Positions 6,326-12,437 of a stretch of DNA of 15,843 nt are shown one piece after another. The position numbers and the translations under genes are program-made. The notes under the pieces were generated by a model that saw only the letters and a program-made list of their open reading frames with translations, had not been told where the DNA came from and did no database searches. This stretch comes from Planctomycetaceae bacterium. Lineage in GTDB: Bacteria > Planctomycetota > Planctomycetia > Isosphaerales > Isosphaeraceae. Position 1 is the first letter of the stretch, and each line of letters begins with the position of its first letter. Location of the stretch: positions 1 to 15,843 of the forward strand of contig JAFANO010000619.1 in NCBI GenBank assembly GCA_019232645.1, in the 5' to 3' direction.

Positions 6326-8185
6326 ATGAGGATGCGACATCTCTTGAGCTTCTTCGCCGTCGGCGTCGGCTTGGCCCTCTCGGCGATGGCCTGGAGATTC
6401 TGGGCCTCGCGGGACGACGCAGGCCGGCCCATCCCCCTGTTCTTCCGTGGGACGGATGGCCGCGTCGTCGCGGTCGAGGCCCCCCGGGGCGGCGCCGCCG
6501 TCCTTGTCTTCTACTCGACCGAGTGTCCGATCTCCAACGCGTATGGCCCGACGCTCAACGCGATCAGTGACGCCTTTCCCCCGTCGTCGCTGAGGATGGT
6601 CGGCGTCTGCGTCGATCCCGACCCCACCAATGAGGACGTGGCCGCACACGCCAAGGAGTTCGGCCTGAAGTTCCCGGTCGTCCGCGACCCGGAGGGCGAA
6701 CGTGCGTCACGGCTCGGGGCGATGGTGGTCCCGGAGGCATTCGTCCTCGATGATCGGGGGCGGGTACGCTACCAGGGGCGGATCGACGACCAGTTCGCCG
6801 ACCGGGGCCTGCGGAACGCCGCGCCGCGCACCAGCGAGCTGAAGGATGCCGTGGCCGCCGTCCTCGTCGGCCGGGCGATCGCTCGCCCGCGTGTCCTGGC
6901 CGTCGGCTGTCCCCTCCCCCAGAAGCCCCGACCCAGTCCTCCCAGGGCGCCGACCTATGCCCGGGACGTCGCGCCGATCCTTCGGAAGCACTGCGTGGAG
7001 TGCCACCGGCCGGGGCAGGTCGGCCCCTTCCCGCTGATGACCTACGAGCAAGCCCGCAAGCGGGTCTTCGACATCGCCGACGTCGTGCGCGAGACCAGGA
7101 TGCATAATGGGGAACGCAAGTACCGCACAATGCCCCCCTGGAAGCCCGCTCGAGGCGTGGGCCCCGCGTTCCGGAACAGCCGGATCATGGCGGACGATGA
7201 CGTCCTCACCCTTCTCGCCTGGGCCGACGCCAACGCCCCGGCGGGCAACCCCGCCGATCTTCCCCCGCCGGCCCCACCCCCCGGCTCCGACATGCCGGGC
7301 CTCGGCACCCCCGACCTGGTGTTGGAGCCTGCCGGCGACTGCAACGTCCCCGCCGACGGCGACGACATCGACCGCCGTTTCGTGATCCCGATCGACCTTC
7401 CCCGAGACCGGATCATCTCGGCCATCGAGTTTCGACCCGGCAACCCGAAGGTCGTGCGACAAATGGTGTGCTCCTTCGAAGCCGCGGGCGAGGCCGGCGG
7501 GGAGGATGGGGCCGAAGCGACCGGGTGTGAAGCGAACCCCAACGGGGACGGCATCGAGAGAGTCGCCGGCCTTCTGGATGGGTGGTGCCCTGGCAAAAGG
7601 CCGAGCCGACTGCCCGAGGGCGTCGGCCACGTCCTCCCGCGCAAGGCCCACGTCGTGCTCCAGGTCCGCTACCGTCCGAGCGGCAAGCCTGAGGTCGACC
7701 GCAGCCGTGTCGGCCTCTACTTCGCTCGTGGAATTGTCAAGCAGGCGATCCACTGGGTCGCCGTCAGCAACCCGACCCTGACGTTGCCCCCCGGCCGACC
7801 TCGCGTTGAAGTCCAAGCCACCTGGCGTGCGGACGCCGATGCCGAGGTCCACTCCATCTTCCCCCGCATGCGCCGGCTCGGCCGCGACATGACCATGACC
7901 ACGATCCTCCCCGACGGCCGCACCCAGGAACTGATCCGAATTGACGACTGGGACCCCAGCTGGCAGATGTCCTATGATCTGGAACGACCGCTGCTCCTGC
8001 CGAAGGGTTCGGTCGTCCGCGTCGTGGCCCACTATGACAACTCGGAGAAGAACCCGCGCAACCCGAACCAACCGCCGAAGATGGTCCGGTGGGGCGGGTC
8101 GGCGACCGACGAGGTTTGCATCGGCCTTCTCGCCCTGACCAGGGCCGGACGTTGGCCGGGTGGCATGCTACGCCGTCCACAATAA
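6326..8185 (+). CDS. Redoxin / cytochrome c / copper-monooxygenase-like fusion protein
   Basis: 619 residues, probably exported: N-terminal hydrophobic segment LLSFFAVGVGLALSAMAW. Domains in order: a thioredoxin-fold redoxin with YSTECPISNAYGP (Cys67); a cytochrome c-like domain with CVECH (Cys223, Cys226, His227) and TMPPW, which could supply a methionine haem ligand; and a C-terminal region resembling the copper type II ascorbate-dependent (PHM-like) monooxygenases, with DMTMTTILPDGRTQELIRI and AHYDNSEKNPRNPNQPPK. In relatives recalled from memory the third region carries HH, HxH and HMH copper ligands. Here those sites read RQ (378-379), RYR (448-450) and RMR (514-516), so copper binding is probably lost. 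The start has no good ribosome site; ATG 6332 is an alternative. The last 11 codons lie in the left inverted repeat at 8154-8180, so the C terminus may have been altered. Confidence 0.85.
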   Translation: MRMRHLLSFFAVGVGLALSAMAWRFWASRDDAGRPIPLFFRGTDGRVVAVEAPRGGAAVLVFYSTECPISNAYGPTLNAISDAFPPSSLRMVGVCVDPDPTNEDVAAHAKEFGLKFPVVRDPEGERASRLGAMVVPEAFVLDDRGRVRYQGRIDDQFADRGLRNAAPRTSELKDAVAAVLVGRAIARPRVLAVGCPLPQKPRPSPPRAPTYARDVAPILRKHCVECHRPGQVGPFPLMTYEQARKRVFDIADVVRETRMHNGERKYRTMPPWKPARGVGPAFRNSRIMADDDVLTLLAWADANAPAGNPADLPPPAPPPGSDMPGLGTPDLVLEPAGDCNVPADGDDIDRRFVIPIDLPRDRIISAIEFRPGNPKVVRQMVCSFEAAGEAGGEDGAEATGCEANPNGDGIERVAGLLDGWCPGKRPSRLPEGVGHVLPRKAHVVLQVRYRPSGKPEVDRSRVGLYFARGIVKQAIHWVAVSNPTLTLPPGRPRVEVQATWRADADAEVHSIFPRMRRLGRDMTMTTILPDGRTQELIRIDDWDPSWQMSYDLERPLLLPKGSVVRVVAHYDNSEKNPRNPNQPPKMVRWGGSATDEVCIGLLALTRAGRWPGGMLRRPQ

Positions 8186-8346
8186 CCGCCGGCAAATCAC
8201 CCCAACAGGCTTATTGCCACAGACTTGTGGTAGAATGAGCGATTTGCGGTGCGCCAGACCGATGGACCTTGAGAAATCCCGGAAAATAAGCCGTTCACCG
8301 GTGCCATATCGCTGTCATCGTGGACGGCGTAGCATGCCACCCGGCC
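8154..8346. repeat. 193-bp element with 27-bp perfect inverted repeats
   Basis: Bases 8154-8180 and 8320-8346 are exact reverse complements over 27 bp (outer GGCCGGGTGGCATGC), enclosing 139 bp of lower GC with no gene. Inside are a small palindrome CCACAGACTTGTGG (8217-8230) and a TAGAAT box just after it. No clear target-site duplication flanks the ends. Length and structure suggest a MITE-like element or a long RNA/DNA hairpin. The left arm overlaps the 3' end of the redoxin fusion gene. The arm sequence GGGTGGC(A/T)TGCT recurs in the hairpin at 3114-3149. Confidence 0.75.
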
Positions 8347-8359
8347 TCCTGGCCGGCCA

Positions 8360-8436
8360 AACCCGGACTTATTCTTGTCGACGCGTGCGCCGAATCCCAG
8401 AGACTCACACTCGGGGGGAGCGCTCGTATAATTCGG
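8360..8436. repeat. 77-bp dispersed module, copy 2 (upstream of yjbQ)
   Basis: Second copy of the module at 3035-3111, about 92 percent identical by eye and in the same orientation. Differences near its right end turn GATCAT of copy 1 into a perfect TATAAT (8427-8432) on the plus strand. It begins 14 bp after the right inverted repeat of the 193-bp element, and the yjbQ start codon lies about 58 bp beyond its end. Confidence 0.75.
8427..8432 (+). promoter_or_regulatory. Candidate -10 box for yjbQ
   Basis: TATAAT inside the 77-bp module. Transcription would start near 8439 and leave a leader of about 56 bases. No convincing -35 hexamer is visible 16-18 bp upstream, where the sequence is GC-rich, so the promoter may be weak or need an activator. 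Confidence 0.35.
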
Positions 8437-8494
8437 GGGAGGTAAGGACCAGGACCACCCGTACACGCTGGAGCCCGCATCGGGACGCCCCTTC

Positions 8495-8932
8495 ATGGTG
8501 ATTCAGAGCCTGTTGACGCGCCGGACCCGGGGACATCGCGACATGCACGACCTGACCGACGAGGTCGACCAGCTCGTCGTCAAGTCGGGCGTGACGACCG
8601 GGATCGCCAGCCTGTTCGTTGTGGGGAGCACCGCCGCGCTCGGCACGATCGAGTTCGAGCCCGGCTTGCGCGACGACCTCCCCGAATTGCTCGACCGGCT
8701 GATCCCGCCGAGCCGGGATTACGGCCACGAGCGGACCTGGCACGACGGTAACGGCCATTCGCACCTCCAGGCCACCCTGCTCGGCCCGTCGCTGACCGTC
8801 CCGATCCGGGACGGCCGGCCGTTCCTGGGGACCTGGCAGCAGGTCTTCCTGCTGGAGTGCGACACCCGGCCGCGCGAGCGGTCCGTCGTCCTCACCATCC
8901 TGGGAGAGGAGGGCAGGGGGCCCCGGCCATGA
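8495..8932 (+). CDS. yjbQ: YjbQ / UPF0047 family protein (secondary thiamine-phosphate synthase-type)
   Basis: 145 residues, the usual length for the YjbQ/UPF0047 family. Conserved stretches are present in order: TRGHRDMHDLTDEV, GIASLFVVGSTAAL, ERTWHDGNGHSHLQATLLG (the histidine-rich presumed active site, about residues 84-102), LTVPIRDGRPFLGTWQQ and FLLECD. Some family members show weak thiamine-phosphate synthase activity in vitro, but the physiological role is unsettled. The ATG at 8495 is followed by a GTG codon, and neither has a strong ribosome site. It stands alone between two repeat regions, with a candidate -10 box in the 77-bp module upstream and an orphan HEARO-like element starting 33 bp after its stop. 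Confidence 0.88.
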   Translation: MVIQSLLTRRTRGHRDMHDLTDEVDQLVVKSGVTTGIASLFVVGSTAALGTIEFEPGLRDDLPELLDRLIPPSRDYGHERTWHDGNGHSHLQATLLGPSLTVPIRDGRPFLGTWQQVFLLECDTRPRERSVVLTILGEEGRGPRP

Positions 8933-8964
8933 TCGACGACCTGGTTGCACTTTACAGAAAGTGA

Positions 8965-9358
8965 GCCGAAAGCCCACACCCTCCAGGGGTGGGATGAAGG
9001 CGTCTCGTCCCCGTGTTGAAAATCAACAACACCCTTGAAAGAAGGATGTCTTTCAGGGAGGATGGTCTTGGCTCTTTAAAAATTTGATGTTGCCGGTTGG
9101 GAGGGAGAGGCCCTCCCGTAAAACATCAACCGTACGAAAGAGTCAGGCGGCGAGGACCCAGCCGCCACGGGTGGCGAGAACCAAGCCATCCGCCTGAATC
9201 CTGGAGGACATGTCGTGAGACCTCTCCTTCAGATCGTACCGCGGGGCACGCGGGAACGTGGTGGTGTCAACCACCGAACGCTCAGGGAGACAGTGTCAGA
9301 CCAGGCACGCCTGGCGGTTGTCGTCGAACTGAGAATCCCACCCCCTTCAGGGGTGGGA
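8965..9358 (+). mobile_element. Orphan HEARO-like element A (no protein gene)
   Basis: The left edge is placed after GTGA at 8961-8964. The first structure is a hairpin (8973-8993, CCCAC.CCCT/AGGGGTGGG, 9 bp with one bulged A), then two further small hairpins (9014-9028 TGTTG/CAACA and 9032-9057 CCC.TGAAAG/CTTTCAGGG), then the RNA core. The right end is the hairpin TCCCACCCC / GGGGTGGGA (9336-9358). The base sequence GTGTCAA follows, which resembles right cleavage regions of IS200/IS605-type elements. No nuclease or transposase gene lies inside. Left and right hairpins share the GGGGTGGG arm. Borders are inferred from structure and from comparison with the copy at 17-278. Confidence 0.5.
9070..9358 (+). 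ncRNA. HEARO / IscB-type omega-RNA-like RNA, copy A
   Basis: The 5' domain is a nested hairpin: GGCTCTTT (9070-9077) pairs with AAAGAGTC (9137-9144, one G-U), then TGATGTT (9085-9091) with AACATCA (9122-9128), then GGGAGGG with CCCTCCC at the tip. A GGCUCUU...AAAGAGC nested hairpin at the 5' end is also a feature of the IscB omega RNA studied experimentally (OgeuIscB, recalled). An AGGCGG/CCGCCT helix (about 9145-9203) and several smaller helices follow, ending in the right-end hairpin. It shares CCGGTTGGGA and CCCGTAAAAC with the copy at 58-278. In IscB systems the guide lies immediately 5' of this scaffold, which here would be bases before 9070. No iscB is present, so any partner protein would have to act in trans. 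Confidence 0.55.
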
Positions 9359-9462
9359 GTGTCAAAACAGGGCCATTCAGCGTTCGGCCCCACTCGGCTC
9401 AGAAAGTCGGATGGCAAAGCTTTCTTGGGCCTCACAACCGGTTCCCGAAACCCGCGGGGTGG

Positions 9463-9502
9463 CTCGGACAACTTGTTGTCCGGGTCACGAAGCGACACGA
9501 GG
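9463..9502 (+). repeat. REP-type palindrome, copy 1
   Basis: CTCGGACAACTTGTTGTCCG followed by GGTCACGAAGCGACACGAGG: the same two-palindrome unit as at 9633-9674, with several substitutions that weaken the second hairpin. It lies 170 bp left of copy 2 in the same orientation and may be a solitary REP or the scar of an older insertion. The bases between (9503-9629) hold no gene. Confidence 0.7.
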
Positions 9503-9632
9503 TGTGTCCGGTGCCCTCGCCGTCCATCGTCCATCAGTTCACGGCGAGGGGACCGTTGCTTTTTATCAACAGGGAAGAGTTATCTGCTCTTGAAAGGATA
9601 TCTATAAAATGTCTGCCATGAGGCTCGGGATG

Positions 9633-9674
9633 GCCCGGACAACTTGTTGTCCGGGTCGCGCAGCGACCCGAGGC
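9633..9674 (+). repeat. REP-type palindrome, copy 2 (left flank of RAYT)
   Basis: CCCGGACAAC / GTTGTCCGGG (9634-9655) forms a perfect 10-bp palindrome with two central bases. It overlaps GGGTCGC / GCGACCC (9653-9669), and GAGGC follows. This double palindrome is the pattern expected of REP sequences mobilised by REP-associated tyrosine transposases. It faces copy 3 in inverted orientation across the transposase remnant. Confidence 0.8.
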
Positions 9675-9700
9675 TCGTCAGGTACCCTCGCCATCCCTAG

Positions 9701-10222
9701 GCCCTCGGCAAGGTACTCAAGCGCACCAACGACCGGAAGGGCCACGCGCACTTCGTGACCTTCTCGTGCTACCGCCGCCGTCGGCTCCTCGACCACGACC
9801 GGGCTAAGCGCGTCGTGCTCGGGATCCTCAGCTCCCAACTGTCCTTGCAGGATGGCCGATGCGTCGGCTTCGTCGTCATGCCCGACCACGTCTACGCGAT
9901 CGTCCGGTTCCCGGCCGCCGATCAACTCAGTCACTTCATGAAGCAGTGGAAGCAGCGCAGTTCGATCCAGATCGAGCGGCTCCTGCGCGAGGGACTACCC
10001 AACTACGCCAGGACTTTCGACCTGTCGAAGCCCATCTGACAGGCGCGCTACTACGACGTGAACCTGTACTCGTCGCGCAAGATCGAGGAGAAGCTCGCCT
10101 ACATGCACCTGAACCCAGTCCGTGCCGACTTAATCGCGCGCCCGTGCGACTGGCCCTGGAGTTCGACGAGGTATGAGGAATCCGGCCAGTCGGTGGGCGT
10201 GCCCGTCGGCTGGCTCGACTGA
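9701..10222 (+). pseudogene. Inactive REP-associated tyrosine transposase (RAYT, IS200-like Y1)
   Basis: Y1 HUH single-strand transposase that would act on the flanking REP palindromes. The frame opens after a TAG at 9698-9700 and begins LKRTNDRKGHAHFVTFSCYRRR without a normal start before the GTG at 9755. It is interrupted by TGA at 10037-10039, where family members usually have tryptophan (KPIWQxRYYD), and continues in the same frame as QARYYDVNLYS...KLAYMHLNPVRADLI to a TGA at 10222. The HUH motif reads DHVYAIV (9884 on) instead of the expected DHVHAIV, so the second metal-binding histidine is lost as well. Both changes can be single transitions. The product is almost certainly inactive. 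It lies between inverted REP copies at 9633-9674 and 10223-10265 and probably arrived with them. Confidence 0.85.
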
Positions 10223-10265
10223 CGCCTCGTGTCGCTTCGCGACCCGGACAACAAGTCGTCCGGGC
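10223..10265 (-). repeat. REP-type palindrome, copy 3 (right flank of RAYT, inverted)
   Basis: Reverse complement of the unit at 9633-9674 (GCCTCG...CGACCCGGACAACAAGTCGTCCGGGCC on the plus strand, with few differences). It starts immediately after the RAYT stop, so the transposase remnant is tightly bracketed by inverted REP units. The acyl carrier protein fragment begins about 10 bases after it. Confidence 0.8.
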
Positions 10266-10275
10266 CACATCCAGC

Positions 10276-10473
10276 GAGGTTCCCGAGGCCCTGACCGACC
10301 AGACCCCCCTGATCACCGGCGGCATCCTCGACTCGATCAGCACGCTCAAGCTGGTCGTCTTCCTCGAGGAACGCTTCGGCGTCACCGTCGAGGCCCACGA
10401 GGCCGGCGTCGAGCACCTCGACACGGTCGGAGAGATCGCTCGCCTGATCACCGAGAAGAAGCACGCCGCCTGA
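10276..10473 (+). pseudogene. Acyl carrier protein, 3' fragment
   Basis: The frame reads EVPEALTDQTPLITGGILDS, then ISTLKLVVFLEERFGVTVEA, and ends LDTVGEIARLITEKKHAA. This is the C-terminal three quarters of an acyl carrier protein: the LDSIS motif holds the serine that would receive 4'-phosphopantetheine, and the helix II (KLVVFLEERFG) and helix IV patterns are normal. About 15-20 N-terminal residues are missing. Upstream the frame stays open into the inverted REP copy but has no start codon or ribosome site. The simplest reading is that the REP/RAYT insertion removed or displaced the 5' end. The cognate synthase or ligase genes are not in the window, and the missing N-terminal part was not found on the left side of the RAYT unit. 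Confidence 0.75.
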
Positions 10474-10605
10474 CCAGACTGATGATTGGATTTTCCCGGC
10501 CGCGGAAACCGGCGTTGTTGTAATGCCCTCGAAGCTCGAGCGCATGCCGGGCGCGGAGATCGCCCCGACACGGAACGCAGCCCGGCGCCAGTCTTTGGTG
10601 AGAAA

Positions 10606-11736
10606 TCAAGGCAACCGCCTCGCCTCAGGGCCGAGCAGGAGCTGCTCGGCGTTCCGATGATAAACCTTCTCCAGGACGCCTCTGGGAAGGAAGACGCCGT
10701 AGATCATCCAGAACCCCTGCCGATGGTGGCCGGCCGCGGGGTCGAAGTACTCGTCGTCGGTCTCGAGGAAGCGGTAATACATCCGGTACGCAGCCCGATC
10801 TGGCGACGTGTCGCTGCCGAAGAGGACGCGATCCTGGTATCGAATCAGGAACCGCCGTGCCGAGTAGGGTTGCCGGCCCAGCTCGGAGATCCGGGCGCCG
10901 AACTCGACGACCATGTTCGGGTACGTGTCCAGCCACCGGCCCACCTCGGCCAGGTCCTCGCCGTCGTTTGCCAGGTGGGCGCAGATGAATGTCGTCTCGG
11001 GGTGTCGGCCGATGACGCGGTTGCGTTGGGCGTGCAACTCGGCGCGCGCGGGGAAGTGGTCCCCGTGGAAGCGCCAGAGCGGATGCTCGATCAGCTCAGG
11101 CCAGCGCTCGTTGTGGCGATCCAACGGCGTGAAGAAGGCCCCCGGGTCGGCCGTGTGGATCAGGACCGGTTTCTTGAACTTCCCACAAGTCGCCCAGATC
11201 GGATCGAGCTTCGGGTCGCCGACTGGGACGAATCGGCCGTCTTTGTAACGGAAATCGAGGCCGAGGGTCTTGTGAATCTTCAGGCCCTTGGCGCCCGCCC
11301 GGAAGCCTTCCTCCAGCCGTCGGACCTCGCGGTCGGACCACCCCGGATCGTCGATCCCCTCGAAGTCGAGCAGGGCGAAGGTGAGGAACCGCCCGGGATG
11401 CGCCTCGTCCAGCGCGGCCAGCGTCTCGCGGAGCCTCCGGTCCCAGCCGCCGTCGAGGTTGACGACCGTGCGGACGCCCGCCCCGTCCATCTCGGCGAGG
11501 AGGTGCGCGACCCGCTCGTGAGTCAGCATGACGGCACCACCGCCGAGGTGATTGTGGACGTCGAGGACGGGGACGGCTGGCAAGGCGACCTCGGTGGCCT
11601 GGGTGACGAGCATGGAGTGGGGCTCCCACTCGCGCAGCTTGAGTTCCCGGATGTCGGTCGGGGACTGGGCGGGGGCCGTCGATCCCGTCACATCGAGGCC
11701 GATCAGGAGCGCGCAGGCGAGGGCGAGTCGTCTCAT
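10606..11736 (-). CDS. Exported amidohydrolase-family metal-dependent hydrolase (amidohydrolase_2-like)
   Basis: 376 residues from an ATG at 11736 preceded by a strong GGAGGAGG ribosome site. The longer frame upstream is less likely because MRRLALACALLIGLDVTGST with APAQ after it gives a clear signal peptide, so the enzyme is probably periplasmic. The TIM-barrel metal-site pattern is present: VLDVHNH (HxH at 61 and 63), VLIHTADP, FICAHLAN and VLFGSDTSP (the conserved aspartate). This fits the amidohydrolase_2 (PF04909-type) group, which includes decarboxylases and lactone or amide hydrolases. The substrate cannot be told from sequence. It is monocistronic in appearance: the ACP fragment lies downstream and a 224-bp gap upstream. 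Confidence 0.85.
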   Translation of the reverse strand: MRRLALACALLIGLDVTGSTAPAQSPTDIRELKLREWEPHSMLVTQATEVALPAVPVLDVHNHLGGGAVMLTHERVAHLLAEMDGAGVRTVVNLDGGWDRRLRETLAALDEAHPGRFLTFALLDFEGIDDPGWSDREVRRLEEGFRAGAKGLKIHKTLGLDFRYKDGRFVPVGDPKLDPIWATCGKFKKPVLIHTADPGAFFTPLDRHNERWPELIEHPLWRFHGDHFPARAELHAQRNRVIGRHPETTFICAHLANDGEDLAEVGRWLDTYPNMVVEFGARISELGRQPYSARRFLIRYQDRVLFGSDTSPDRAAYRMYYRFLETDDEYFDPAAGHHRQGFWMIYGVFLPRGVLEKVYHRNAEQLLLGPEARRLP

Positions 11737-11960
11737 CGTGTCCTCCTCCGCAGGTTCGAATCGGCCATCCACGAACGATGTGGCCGGTTCCAAGGTGGCC
11801 GCACGAGATCACCGACCCGGAGCAGGTGGCCGACGTGGAGCGATCCTAACGATCGCCGGGCCAGGCGCCGAGGAGCCTCCGGAGCGGGACGAGTCCGCCC
11901 GACCTCTCGACGAGCTTGGCGTCGCAGGCGTCCTCATCCATCAGAAGGCGTCGGGACTGA

Positions 11961-12230
11961 TCACCTCGCCGCCGTTGCGGCTGCCCAGGCCCTGCCATCT
12001 GCCTGATTCACCGGTCGCCTTAACCGAACACCAAACTCCCCCTCGCGCTCACGAGACTCCAGGGCGACACCCGGACCCATCGCGCCCGCTCCGTGGATCG
12101 TCCCGATCATGCGGTAGACCTGGGGGAGCAAGACCCTCGACTCGGCGACCGTCAGGTCCGGCGAGTCGAGCGCGTCGATCAAGTGACGCAAGTCCTCGAA
12201 AATCGTTGTCAGTTCTGGTCGAGTCAACAT
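11961..12230 (-). CDS. Small hypothetical protein
   Basis: 89 residues from an ATG at 12230 with GGAGG about 8 bases upstream, which makes a real gene likely. The N-terminal half is regular and helical (MLTRPELTTIFEDLRHLIDA then PDLTVAESRVLLPQVYRMIG). The C-terminal third is rich in arginine and alanine and may be read-through beyond an ancestral end. No family is recognised, and there is no signal peptide or membrane segment. The MITE-like element at 12275-12437 lies just upstream, so the gene's promoter may lie in or be replaced by that element. Antisense frames here are noise. Confidence 0.5.
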   Translation of the reverse strand: MLTRPELTTIFEDLRHLIDALDSPDLTVAESRVLLPQVYRMIGTIHGAGAMGPGVALESREREGEFGVRLRRPVNQADGRAWAAATAAR

Positions 12231-12274
12231 GAGACGGCCTCCAGAACAGTTCCAACCTGTGATCGCGACGATAC

Positions 12275-12437
12275 GGTCGTGTCCCAATTTCATTTCATTG
12301 AAACGCGTCGTTTTCCAGACTTTTCAGGAGATCGCGAAAAAACGACGCTGGGATCCGAAAAGTATTGAATTTGCAAGACTTAAGAGCGCCGAAACCTCGA
12401 CAGCCAGTTGCCCTTTCAACGAACGTGGGACACGACC
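12275..12437. repeat. 163-bp MITE-like element with 12-bp terminal inverted repeats
   Basis: GGTCGTGTCCCA (12275-12286) and its exact complement TGGGACACGACC (12426-12437) bound an AT-richer, gene-free stretch. Inside is a perfect 10-bp stem, GCGTCGTTTT (12305-12314) with AAAACGACGC (12339-12348). No target-site duplication is evident at the borders, and the parental IS family was not identified. The right terminal repeat contributes the last few codons of the acyl-CoA synthetase/GNAT reading frame (stop at 12416-12418). Confidence 0.55.

Noticed and set aside
9097..9621. Plus-strand frames of 174 and 130 residues over element A
   Set aside because: They run through the structured RNA core, terminal hairpin and REP copy, and have no protein motif.
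9463..10265. REP copies considered as transposon terminal inverted repeats of a DD(E/D) element
   Set aside because: Each unit is itself a double palindrome and the enclosed gene is a Y1 (RAYT) remnant, so REP sequences are the better description.
11778..11849. Short plus-strand frame MWPVPRWPHEITDPEQVADVERS
   Set aside because: It looks protein-like and could be the tail of a lost gene, but it has 23 codons, no ribosome site and no recognisable family, so it was not annotated.
10486..12006. 506-residue plus-strand open frame
   Set aside because: It is antisense to the amidohydrolase, which has a signal peptide, ribosome site and complete metal-ligand set.
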